This document shows, one piece after another, positions 1 to 5,699 of a DNA stretch of 5,699 bases. Both the position numbers and the translations under genes were made by a program. Source of the stretch: Acidobacteriaceae bacterium (GTDB lineage Bacteria; Acidobacteriota; Terriglobia; Terriglobales; Acidobacteriaceae). Location of the stretch: assembly GCA_003140705.1 (NCBI GenBank), contig PLKU01000205.1:2559-8257 (forward strand), read 5' to 3'. The notes below the pieces were generated by a model, which ran no database searches, was not told where the DNA came from, and saw only the letters and a list, made by a program, of their open reading frames with translations. The stretch's first letter is position 1. Each line of letters starts with the position of its first letter.

Positions 1-1110
1 TGCCATCAACAGATACAGGGGAGAATTGGCGGGTATGAGCGAGTTGAGGTCGGTCAACTCGCCCTTCTGCCAGACGAAGGCACGCAGATTTCCAGTTGCT
101 CCGTCTACGGAAAAACCGACTGCTTGTCCGCTGTCGTTAATCGACCCGCAGCAAGGGGTCACGGTCACAACCGCTCCGGGAAATGAACCTATGTCCTTCA
201 TCCCCGATTTCCTGGTCCACAGGAAGCTATGAACTGTGCCGTCTGATAACACCGATGTCCCCACCACCTGGCCAAGGTCATTGATGCTGCCCGCAACATT
301 GTTCATCACGCCACCAGGGAGGCTGCCCAGATCGGTAGCCGAACCGTCCTTTTCCCAGAGCACAGCATGTGGACCACCCGGAGTGGCGTTGGGCGGCAGC
401 GAGACGTTGGAACATAAACCGGACACGCCGACGACCTCGCCTTCGATGTTCATCCCGAATGCGAAACTGACTGTATCGCCGGGCAGGGGAGCCAACTCCC
501 TGATATAGCCGTCCGGTTCCCAAAGCGCCGCATCGTAACGCATTACTTGAGACGGTACGATGCAGGTTGAATCTAAGATGCCATTCTCTGCAAACCCGGC
601 GACTTGACCATTGTTGTTGATGCTATATGCCTGGGAATTGTGCCCGCCCGGCAAGTTTCGCAGCGCGGTCATCACACCCTCCTTCCAAATGGCGGCACGG
701 CATTGAAGGTGAGTGCCAAACCCACAGAAATCCTCCCCATTCGGATCTGTGAGAGCAGTTTCTGAAATCAACGCAGACTCGTCCTCCGCGTTGGGGCCAC
801 CAGCCTCGCTACTGCACTGGGGACACTTCGATCCTCCAAGTGTCCCGAGGCTTTTCATTTTGCCGTTGAACCAAAGGAATGCAGTTTGAGCAAGGCCATC
901 GGTCTGGCTGGGAGTGGCGGCGCCGCCGGAGACTACCCCGGCATCATTGATTCCATATGCATCGCTATAGGCTCCGCCCAGCGTGCCAAGATCGATGACA
1001 GTATAGTGATTCGGCTTGGGAGTCTGCGCCTGGGCCGCGCCACTGCCCGAGATTGCAAGCAGAGTGAGCAGGCCAACTGCAGAGGCATTCAAAAGCGGTT
1101 TGAAGTTCAT
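1..1110 (-). CDS. Secreted HAF-repeat protein, partial (C-terminus beyond window)
   Basis: The reading frame is open from an ATG at 1110 to the left edge, giving 370 residues with no stop. Residues 1-29 look like a Sec signal peptide: MNFK basic start, hydrophobic core around 11-22, and an AQA-Q cleavage site near residue 29. The mature part carries HAF repeats, whose hallmark is a DLGTLGG-like strand followed by a SINDxGQVVG-like strand. Copies are seen near residues 38-62, 87-94 (half), 152-173, 206-230, 260-286 and 306-334, and the end (DLNSLIP) matches the usual last part of such proteins. The fold is probably a beta-propeller-like repeat; the function of the family is unknown. Eight cysteines lie outside or between the repeats (96, 99, 129, 137, 183, 233, 320, 321), many in a long insertion at about 94-145. 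The start is set by a strong AGGAGG six bases upstream. It is probably co-transcribed with the 91-residue gene 36 bases upstream. Family assignment is confident; role is not known. Confidence 0.94.
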   Translation of the reverse strand, partial: MNFKPLLNASAVGLLTLLAISGSGAAQAQTPKPNHYTVIDLGTLGGAYSDAYGINDAGVVSGGAATPSQTDGLAQTAFLWFNGKMKSLGTLGGSKCPQCSSEAGGPNAEDESALISETALTDPNGEDFCGFGTHLQCRAAIWKEGVMTALRNLPGGHNSQAYSINNNGQVAGFAENGILDSTCIVPSQVMRYDAALWEPDGYIRELAPLPGDTVSFAFGMNIEGEVVGVSGLCSNVSLPPNATPGGPHAVLWEKDGSATDLGSLPGGVMNNVAGSINDLGQVVGTSVLSDGTVHSFLWTRKSGMKDIGSFPGAVVTVTPCCGSINDSGQAVGFSVDGATGNLRAFVWQKGELTDLNSLIPANSPLYLLMA

Positions 1111-1116
1111 TTTCCC

Positions 1117-1122
1117 CCTCCT
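1117..1122 (-). promoter_or_regulatory. Strong ribosome binding site of the HAF-repeat gene
   Basis: Read on the minus strand, this is a perfect AGGAGG followed by a six-base spacer (GGGAAA) and the ATG at 1110. It fixes the start of the HAF-repeat protein and predicts efficient translation. Confidence 0.85.
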
Positions 1123-1146
1123 AGTGGGTGGCGTTCGAGCGCGGGG

Positions 1147-1422
1147 TTACCGCGGTTTCCTGGTTTTTGTTTTCCGCACGAAGGCGAGCAGTGAATTCAG
1201 ACAGAGAAGTGCTACACCATCGGTTGATTCACCCTGGTGCAGTCTGCCGGTTTCAAGAAGCTTCTCTACATCGCGCAGAATCGACGAAGTGAGGGAAATG
1301 CCCGGCGCAATCATTTCTGCTTGAGCCCCGCATTGAGAGCACCAGAGATGCTGGCCTGCGACGCGGTTTCGAAGGATGAGCAAAGATTCGGTCTCGACTG
1401 TGATGGTGGTTCGTTTTTTCAT
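1147..1422 (-). CDS. Small CxxC protein with excisionase-like HTH remnant (91 aa)
   Basis: The 91-residue protein begins MKKRTTITVETESLLIL, has a CxxC knuckle in WCSQCGAQAEM (Cys28, Cys31), and ends with ETGRLHQ and the motif LLCLNSLL (residues 72-79). From memory this matches a small conserved acidobacterial family whose members place an excisionase/MerR-like helix-turn-helix (EEAAxLxGVSxRxIYRxVEAGxLHF) after the CxxC motif. Here that segment (about residues 39-64) is about two residues shorter than that pattern and poorly matching, while the flanking motifs are kept. An in-frame ATG at 1536 would add 38 residues, but the family start at MKKRTT and a GGAGAA just upstream favour 1422. It lies 36 bases upstream of the HAF-repeat gene on the same strand, so the two probably form an operon. 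A role in DNA binding or regulation is inference only; one CxxC alone cannot make a full zinc site without dimerisation or another ligand such as Cys74. Confidence 0.83.
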   Translation of the reverse strand: MKKRTTITVETESLLILRNRVAGQHLWCSQCGAQAEMIAPGISLTSSILRDVEKLLETGRLHQGESTDGVALLCLNSLLAFVRKTKTRKPR

Positions 1423-1424
1423 GT

Positions 1425-1430
1425 TTCTCC
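1425..1430 (-). promoter_or_regulatory. Ribosome binding site of the 91-residue gene
   Basis: On the minus strand GGAGAA sits directly before C-ATG; the GGAG core is four bases from the start codon, which is short but workable. It supports the ATG at 1422 over the upstream in-frame ATG at 1536. Confidence 0.55.
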
Positions 1431-1516
1431 GTGTGTTGTCTGGGGTGTCCGGATGAAACGAAGCAAGCGTGGCCGAAAGAACCGAGAAAAGTCCTTTCAG
1501 TGGACATGAAAACTTC

Positions 1517-1535
1517 TGACAAGTTCTCCATGTCA
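1517..1535. repeat. Inverted repeat TGACA-N9-TGTCA in the divergent promoter region
   Basis: The five-base arms at 1517-1521 and 1531-1535 are perfect inverses separated by nine bases. The right arm is part of a perfect TTGACA hexamer read on the minus strand (1531-1536), so a bound protein could block or assist a leftward promoter. A third TGACA stands at 1567-1571. Five-base arms can arise by chance, so this is only a candidate operator. Confidence 0.35.
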
Positions 1536-1536
1536 A
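1531..1536 (-). promoter_or_regulatory. Candidate -35 hexamer for the leftward operon
   Basis: The minus strand reads TTGACA here, a perfect sigma-70 -35 box. The -10 side is weak: the best hexamer downstream is TTTCAT (four of six matches) with a long 19-base spacer. It lies about 110 bases upstream of the 91-residue gene. The call is tentative and might need an activator. Confidence 0.25.
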
Positions 1537-1562
1537 CTAAGTGCTTCATAAACAGGGAGATT

Positions 1563-1630
1563 CAAGTGACAGTCTGGATGGAGGGGCGAGCCGAGACGAA
1601 CCCAAAGTCATGCTAGAATTCGGTCACCGC
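1563..1630 (+). promoter_or_regulatory. Motif pair CAAGTGACA / GGTCACCGC upstream of the regulator gene
   Basis: CAAGTGACA (1563-1571) and GGTCACCGC (1622-1630) flank the probable promoter of the winged-helix gene. The same two 9-mers, in the same order and orientation, recur in the gap downstream of that gene. Their cores GTGAC and GTCAC are inverses of each other. They may be binding sites for the encoded regulator; this is inference. Confidence 0.3.
1611..1619 (+). promoter_or_regulatory. Extended -10 promoter for the winged-helix regulator gene
   Basis: TGCTAGAAT fits the extended -10 pattern TGnTATAAT with one mismatch in the hexamer. No -35 box is seen at 16-18 bases upstream, which is acceptable for extended -10 promoters. 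The predicted transcript would begin near 1626, giving an untranslated leader of about 35 bases before the ATG at 1662 and leaving only about 15 bases before the alternative GTG at 1641. Confidence 0.45.
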
Positions 1631-1647
1631 GACTCACATAGTGATTC

Positions 1648-1651
1648 GGAG
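1648..1651 (+). promoter_or_regulatory. Ribosome binding site choosing ATG 1662
   Basis: GGAG lies ten bases before the ATG at 1662. The in-frame GTG at 1641 has no purine-rich stretch before it. The spacing is somewhat long, so the start choice is moderate. Confidence 0.4.
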
Positions 1652-1661
1652 TGTGCCATCA

Positions 1662-4013
1662 ATGTCCGCGACCGCCGACAGCCACGGAAAAGAGGTCTAC
1701 GAATTCGGCCCCTTTCGTGTTGACGTTGCACGGGAGATCATTCTTCGATCTGGCGAGACGATCCCATTGACGCCGAAGGCGTTTCAGGTGCTGCTGGCTT
1801 TGCTTCGCCATGGCTCAGCCGGGGTAAGCAAGGATGAGCTGATGAGAGAGGTGTGGCCCAATACTTTCGTTGAGGAGGCCAACCTCAGCCGAACCATCTT
1901 CATGTTGCGCAAAGCACTCGGTGAGGGGCCGAAAGACCATCGATACATCGTTACTGTCCCCGGTCACGGGTATCGCTTGGCTACCGATGTGCTCGCCATT
2001 CCGGAGCGGGAAATCGACCTTGTTTCAATGAGCCATTCCACGGCCCAGGTGCATGTTGAGCAGAGCAGATCCTGGGGCCTGATTTCAACGATCGTTGTGC
2101 TCTCGCTTGCAATCGCTTTTGGTGCATTCCGGCTGATGCGACATTCTCCGAGTGTATTCACCGCGAAAGATACTGTGGTGCTGGCCGACTTCGCCAATTC
2201 CACCGGCGACCCTGCCTTTGAAGGGACGTTGCGACAAGGTATGGATGTGCAACTGGAACAGTCTCCCTTCCTCAGCCTCATCTCCGATGATCGCATCCGG
2301 CAGACACTTCAATTGATGGGCCGGCCCGCGGACACACCACTCACCCCGAGTGTTGCCCGAGAAATCTGCGAACGCACGGGAAGTGCAGCCGTCCTGGAAG
2401 GTTCGATCATGAGCCTTGGCAGCCAGTACGTGGTCGGGCTTCGTGCGAAAAACTGCCGCACTGGCGATGTCTTGGATGAAGAACAGGTACAAGCGGCGAG
2501 AAAGGAGGATGTGCTCAACGCCTTGAGTCAGATCGCAGTCAAGTTTAGAACTCGCGTCGGCGAGTCGGGCAAGTCCGTGGAAGAGTATTCGACTCCGCTG
2601 GCGGAAGCCACGACCCCATCGTTCGAAGCTTGGAAGGCCTTTAGCACGGGGGAGAAGATTGGGTTCTCAACCAGTTGGTCGGCCGGTTTGCCATATCTGA
2701 AGCGCGCAGTCGAAATCGATCCCAATTTTGCCACGGCGCACGCACAGCTCGGGATCTTCTATAGCAATATGGGCGAGACCGTTCTGTCGACGGCCAGCAC
2801 GACCGAGGCCTATCGACTTCGTGATCGCACTAGTGAGCGGGAGAAGTTGTTTATAACTACGCTCTACGAAAGACAGGTTACGGGAAACCTGGAGAAGGCT
2901 TTGGAAAACTTGGACCAATGGGAACAAATTTACCCACGTGACGCAGCACCTCGCGGATTAGGATCGGGATTCATTACCCAAGGATTGGGGCAGTATATGC
3001 GATCGATCGAAGATGCCCGGAAAGCGATCGACCTCGATCCCGACTTCATCCCTGGACACGTCAATCTCGCTTATACATACACTTACCTGGGCTCGCTTGC
3101 CGAGGCTGAGAAGGCAATGCAGCGTGCTCCGCATCGAAACGTTGATTTTCCAGAGCTCTTGCTCTTGCGTTATCACATTGCTCTGTTGAAGGGTGACACA
3201 GTGGGAATGAACCGCGAGGTGACGCTGGCTGCAGGAATGCCCGGAGCGGAAGACTGGATGACCCATTCCCAAGCCCTCGTACTCGCACGCGCCGGTCAAT
3301 TGGGCCACGCAAGAATAATGTCAGCGCGGGCCTCGGAATTGGCAAAACAATCAGGCCAACAAGAGCGGGGGGCGACCTATGAAGCCGCCGTCGCTGTATG
3401 GGAGGCCTTCTTCGGCGATGTCGCAGCTGCAAGGCGAACCGCGGCCGAAGCCCTTGCGCTTTCCAACGGCCGGGACGTGGAATACGCTGCTGCGTTTGCT
3501 TTCGCTGTTTCGGGAGATGGTCAGCGAGCCCAGACCCTCGCGAAAGATCTGGAGAAGCGCTTTCCAGAGGACACGTCGGTTCGATACAACTATCTGCCCA
3601 CGCTCCATGGGCTTCTCGCGCTCTCCCGTGGCGATCCTGCACAAGCAATCGAACGGTTGCAAATCCCTGGCCCCTTTGAGGACGGGGTAACGGGCTGCGC
3701 ATTCTTTGCATTCTTTGGGACCTTGTATCCCGCCTATGTGCGTGGCGAAGCATACATGGCCTTGGATAAACCCATCGAAGCAGCAGCCGAATTTCAAAGA
3801 ATCCTCGATCGGCCGGGCCTCTTGTTCGCCGACCCTGTCGGGCCTCGAGCGCGCCTGGAACTAGGAAGGGCGTTGGCGAAAGCGGGGGAAAAGGCCAAAG
3901 CAAAAGCGGCCTATCAGGACTTCCTCACACTTTGGAGAGATGCCGACTCAGACGTTCCGATCCTGAAACAGGCCAGAACAGAGTACGCCGAGTTGCAAAG
4001 ACCCTCGACTTAG
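1662..4013 (+). CDS. Membrane-tethered winged-helix transcriptional regulator with TPR sensor region
   Basis: The 783-residue protein has three parts. Residues about 13-107 form an OmpR/PhoB-type winged-helix DNA-binding domain: FGPFRVD, then LTPKAFQVLLALL, the recognition helix area EEANLSRTIFMLRKALG (71-87), and the wing signature YIVTVPGHGYRL (95-106). Residues about 139-156 are a single hydrophobic transmembrane helix flanked by Arg. The rest is probably outside the cytoplasm: a FlgO/TolB-N-like domain (about 170-300, starting VVLADFANSTGDPAFE and including SAAVLEGSI) and then helical TPR-like repeats, clearest near 343-376, 446-485 and 695-760. There is no receiver domain, so it is not a phosphorelay response regulator but resembles CadC/ToxR one-component regulators; the same sensor-TPR region is known attached to Ser/Thr kinases in Acidobacteriota. 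The start follows the GGAG at 1648; an in-frame GTG at 1641 would add seven residues. It is divergent from the HAF operon and may control it, itself, or the downstream TPR gene. Signal sensed is unknown. Confidence 0.95.
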   Translation: MSATADSHGKEVYEFGPFRVDVAREIILRSGETIPLTPKAFQVLLALLRHGSAGVSKDELMREVWPNTFVEEANLSRTIFMLRKALGEGPKDHRYIVTVPGHGYRLATDVLAIPEREIDLVSMSHSTAQVHVEQSRSWGLISTIVVLSLAIAFGAFRLMRHSPSVFTAKDTVVLADFANSTGDPAFEGTLRQGMDVQLEQSPFLSLISDDRIRQTLQLMGRPADTPLTPSVAREICERTGSAAVLEGSIMSLGSQYVVGLRAKNCRTGDVLDEEQVQAARKEDVLNALSQIAVKFRTRVGESGKSVEEYSTPLAEATTPSFEAWKAFSTGEKIGFSTSWSAGLPYLKRAVEIDPNFATAHAQLGIFYSNMGETVLSTASTTEAYRLRDRTSEREKLFITTLYERQVTGNLEKALENLDQWEQIYPRDAAPRGLGSGFITQGLGQYMRSIEDARKAIDLDPDFIPGHVNLAYTYTYLGSLAEAEKAMQRAPHRNVDFPELLLLRYHIALLKGDTVGMNREVTLAAGMPGAEDWMTHSQALVLARAGQLGHARIMSARASELAKQSGQQERGATYEAAVAVWEAFFGDVAAARRTAAEALALSNGRDVEYAAAFAFAVSGDGQRAQTLAKDLEKRFPEDTSVRYNYLPTLHGLLALSRGDPAQAIERLQIPGPFEDGVTGCAFFAFFGTLYPAYVRGEAYMALDKPIEAAAEFQRILDRPGLLFADPVGPRARLELGRALAKAGEKAKAKAAYQDFLTLWRDADSDVPILKQARTEYAELQRPST

Positions 4014-4066
4014 GGGGAATTCTTGGAAAGAGGCGTGTGCCGAATCATCGCTAATCCGGCCGCCGA

Positions 4067-4085
4067 CTCGGAAGCCGCTCGGAAG
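4067..4085 (+). repeat. Direct repeat CTCGGAAG, two copies, 11-bp period
   Basis: CTCGGAAG occurs at 4067-4074 and 4078-4085, separated by CCG. The 11-bp period equals one helical turn and is the usual spacing of half-sites for tandem OmpR/PhoB-type winged-helix dimers. It lies about 55 bases after the regulator gene and about 300 bases before the TPR gene. The repeat is real; its function is inferred. Confidence 0.5.
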
Positions 4086-4169
4086 TACTATTAGGTAATA
4101 TTGCCAAGTTCACAGCATTCCGGTGACGCGACCAATTCCACGTCAGTTTGTGAGTTGCCCAGTTATCGC

Positions 4170-4225
4170 CAAGTGACACCACGCTTCATCGATCTCACTG
4201 ATCCAGGCCTGGACAAGGTCACCGC
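4170..4225 (+). promoter_or_regulatory. Second motif pair CAAGTGACA / GGTCACCGC
   Basis: CAAGTGACA (4170-4178) and GGTCACCGC (4217-4225) repeat the two words found at 1563-1571 and 1622-1630. Start-to-start spacing is 47 bases here and 59 bases there. The pair could mark a shared operator for the winged-helix regulator upstream of the TPR gene. Confidence 0.3.
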
Positions 4226-4368
4226 TCGAGGAAAACTTGTCACGTGCCGACCTCGCAGTATTACTTCCAAAGCCGGCACAAATTGCTACGCGCCAATAAT
4301 GTTATCTATGTGATACAAAGACAACACTCACAATTTCCAGCGATAAATGCTCTATCCATCAATTGTTG

Positions 4369-4375
4369 AAGGGGG
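4369..4375 (+). promoter_or_regulatory. Ribosome binding site favouring a TTG start at 4380
   Basis: AAGGGGG stands four bases before the TTG at 4380 (seven bases when measured from its AAGG core). The upstream in-frame ATG at 4347 and the downstream ATG at 4395 both lack such a sequence, so this purine block decides in favour of TTG. Confidence 0.5.
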
Positions 4376-4379
4376 CCGC

Positions 4380-5699
4380 TTGCGCAAGCTACAAATGCTG
4401 GCGCTCGGATTGTGTTTCGCGGCTCCCGGCGCCTCGCCACAGGGCTCGCCGCAGCAACGCGAGCTAACGGTAGTCGTTGTCAATGCCCACACGGACCCAT
4501 CCCTACCCGTTCCGGGTGTGCGGGTGTCGTTGAGCTTCGTTGCAGGCTCTGAAAAGGTGGTCGATGCCCGCGACGCCACCAATCGCTCCGGCCAGGCCCT
4601 GCTCCTTGTCTCCCCTGAAGCCGCCCAGCGCGGCGATCTTCGCGTCGAAATCACCGGCACCAGCGAGTTGGTCGTCTTCGAACCCGCGGACGGCCAATTG
4701 AACGGGCTGCCCGGCAACATTACCGTCAAGCTGCTCCCGAAGGGCTCCATTCTTCTGCTGGGGCCGCCGCAGATCGAGGCGATGCTGCAACGGCTGTCCA
4801 TCCAGAACCGCAACAAGACCCAGCAGATTCGAGCCCTCAAGGATGAAGTGGCTGCGGCACGAACCCAGAAGCCGGACGGCCTGACGGCATCCATGACGGA
4901 GTGGGCCAGGGCAAACGGATTCGAAACCGCGGATGTCGACAAGCAGGTTCGGCAATGGGCGGAAAGCATTCAGAAGCGCAAGGACCAAGCTACGGCGAGT
5001 GAGAATGCTCTGGCGGAGTTGGCGCTCAACCATTATGAAGTTGCCGCTCCCATGTTTCATCAGGTCGCCGCCGGCCAACTCAACGCATTCAAAGAAAGCC
5101 AGAAGAGAGCCCTTGATGCCGCGAGACGAGAATTCCTGAAATACGTCGAAAGCGAATATCAGAGCGCCAATGCGTACCAGATGAGCTCCCAGTATCACCA
5201 GGCAACCGTGGTTCTTGAAGGCGTGCGCGAACAGGCAGCCACGGAACATCAAGCGCTTCCAGACGACGCGGCCTACCGCGAAATCTGGCTGGACACGGTG
5301 AGCAATCTAGCCGACGCGCGAAGAGTTGAAGGCGAAGTTGGCGAAGCAGGTGTCAGCTCGGCATTGTTGAACCAATCGATCAATGACTATGGGAGTCTGC
5401 TGGAGGAATTGTCCGCTCCAGCGGATCGGCCGGACTGGGAATCGACCCAGAACAAGCTGGCATTTGCTCTGCTGAACCTGGGGATTCGCAGCACGGGAAA
5501 GCAGGCGAATGATTTGTTGGCCCGTGCAGTGAAAACCTTCAGGTTGGCACTGGAAGTGGATACGAAGGCGAAGGGGCCTCAGGACTGGGCGGCGATCCAG
5601 AACAATCTTGGTCTCGCCCTCATGACTCAGGGTGCGCAGAGCAGCGGTGAACAGGGAACCTCTCTGATAGGCCAGGCCGTGCAAGCCTTCAGGGCAGTC
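4380..5699 (+). CDS. Exported TPR-repeat protein with N-terminal beta-sandwich-like region, partial
   Basis: The frame is open to the right edge: 440 residues from TTG 4380, or 451 from ATG 4347. TTG was chosen because AAGGGGG precedes it and the protein then begins like a signal peptide: MRKLQ, a hydrophobic core at 6-16, and a likely cut near 19-22. Residues about 28-121 (ELTVVVV ... ITVKLLPKG) are strand-rich and resemble a Cna-B or carboxypeptidase-regulatory-like sandwich. Residues about 131-165 form a probable coiled coil (IEAMLQRLSIQNRN...). Helical TPR-like sequence follows from about 205, leading to roughly 50-residue units starting near 301 (degenerate), 352 and 402, each with a W near its start and, in the last two, DW..xQNxL. 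Such units are common in bacterial TPR proteins that scaffold protein contacts. The stop and any C-terminal domain are outside the window. It lies 366 bases after the regulator gene on the same strand, so it likely has its own promoter. Function is not identified. Confidence 0.9.
   Translation, partial: MRKLQMLALGLCFAAPGASPQGSPQQRELTVVVVNAHTDPSLPVPGVRVSLSFVAGSEKVVDARDATNRSGQALLLVSPEAAQRGDLRVEITGTSELVVFEPADGQLNGLPGNITVKLLPKGSILLLGPPQIEAMLQRLSIQNRNKTQQIRALKDEVAAARTQKPDGLTASMTEWARANGFETADVDKQVRQWAESIQKRKDQATASENALAELALNHYEVAAPMFHQVAAGQLNAFKESQKRALDAARREFLKYVESEYQSANAYQMSSQYHQATVVLEGVREQAATEHQALPDDAAYREIWLDTVSNLADARRVEGEVGEAGVSSALLNQSINDYGSLLEELSAPADRPDWESTQNKLAFALLNLGIRSTGKQANDLLARAVKTFRLALEVDTKAKGPQDWAAIQNNLGLALMTQGAQSSGEQGTSLIGQAVQAFRAV
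5433..5699 (+). repeat. Tandem 150-bp (50-residue) TPR-coding units
   Basis: Two units start with codons for Asp-Trp at 5433 and 5583, exactly 150 bases apart; the second is cut by the window edge. Over the 39 residues that can be compared, 16 are identical, including DW, QN, L, AL, G, S-G-Q, L, AV and FR. A more diverged unit appears to precede them from about 5280. The array probably continues beyond the window. Confidence 0.75.

Larger units (their letters stand above)
4014..4346. other. Non-coding gap with clustered short motifs
   Basis: No convincing gene lies here. The longest plus-strand frame (4101-4313, 70 codons from a TTG) has no recognisable motif and no ribosome binding site. 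The stretch contains an 8-bp direct repeat (4067-4085), an AT-rich inverted repeat TATTA-GG-TAATA (4089-4100), and four GTGAC/GTCAC cores (near 4132, 4173, 4219 and 4239). No strong stem followed by a T-run is seen after the stop at 4013, so termination of the regulator transcript is not explained. The likely use is as promoter and operator region for the TPR gene, but no convincing sigma-70 promoter is visible. Confidence 0.6.

Noticed and set aside
1016..1324. Plus-strand open frames of about 100 codons at 886-1194 and 1016-1324
   Set aside because: They lie opposite the HAF-repeat and 91-residue genes, which have clear motifs, a signal peptide and ribosome binding sites; the plus frames have none of these.
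3061..3903. Minus-strand 280-codon open frame inside the regulator gene
   Set aside because: Arg/Pro-rich low-quality translation opposite clear TPR-coding sequence; a shadow of GC-rich codon usage.
4003..4016. CCCT-N6-AGGG stem at the end of the regulator gene as a terminator
   Set aside because: The stem is only four base pairs and no T-run follows.
4202..4213. Perfect 12-bp palindrome TCCAGGCCTGGA
   Set aside because: About one perfect 12-bp palindrome is expected by chance in a window of this size, and nothing ties it to a promoter.
4101..4313. 70-codon plus-strand frame in the gap before the TPR gene
   Set aside because: TTG start without a ribosome binding site, no recognisable motif, and the region carries repeat and palindrome motifs typical of non-coding DNA.
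4330..4366. ACAATT ... AATTGT inverted repeat just before the ribosome binding site of the TPR gene
   Set aside because: Six AT-rich base pairs with a 25-base loop would form a weak hairpin; no riboswitch-like structure is evident.
4407..4415. Lipobox around Cys12 of the TPR protein
   Set aside because: The residue before the Cys is Leu, not Gly, Ala or Ser, so lipidation is unlikely.
4352..5252. Minus-strand open frames of 205 and 249 codons opposite the TPR gene
   Set aside because: The plus frame has a signal peptide, coiled coil and repeated W/QN units; the minus frames show no recognisable motif.

Overview
This window looks like chromosomal DNA of an Acidobacteriota member (Terriglobia or Solibacteres type). 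That is inferred from protein architecture, not from a marker gene: a HAF-repeat exported protein, a small CxxC protein ending in a conserved LCLNSL motif, a winged-helix/membrane/TPR regulator with a VLADFxNxTGDxxF sensor domain, and an exported TPR protein with W..xQNxLG repeats. Base composition is moderately GC-rich, and I see no mobile element, phage, CRISPR, tRNA or rRNA sequence.

Layout. Positions 1-1110 (minus) hold the N-terminal 370 codons of a secreted HAF-repeat protein that runs off the left edge. Thirty-six bases upstream of its start, on the same strand, ends a 91-residue protein (1147-1422). These two probably form a leftward operon. A 239-bp divergent intergenic region (1423-1661) carries a likely extended -10 promoter for the rightward gene and a TGACA/TGTCA inverted repeat. 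Positions 1662-4013 (plus) encode a 783-residue membrane-tethered transcription factor: an OmpR/PhoB-type winged helix, one transmembrane helix, then a probably extracytoplasmic domain and TPR-like helices. A 333-bp non-coding gap (4014-4346, extending to 4379 if translation starts at the TTG) holds short repeated motifs. From 4380 to the right edge (plus) runs the 5' part of an exported protein with a beta-sandwich-like region, a coiled coil and about 50-residue TPR units; it is cut by the window end.

How the genes may work together. The regulator has no receiver or kinase domain, so it probably senses directly in the manner of CadC/ToxR and acts on neighbouring promoters. Two 9-base words occur in the same order and orientation upstream of the regulator and upstream of the TPR gene, and an 8-bp direct repeat with an 11-bp period lies in the second gap. 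Both fit, but do not prove, local control by this regulator. The two flanking genes encode exported proteins, so the locus may be a small envelope-sensing and secretion-linked module. I see no defence system or biosynthetic pathway in the window.
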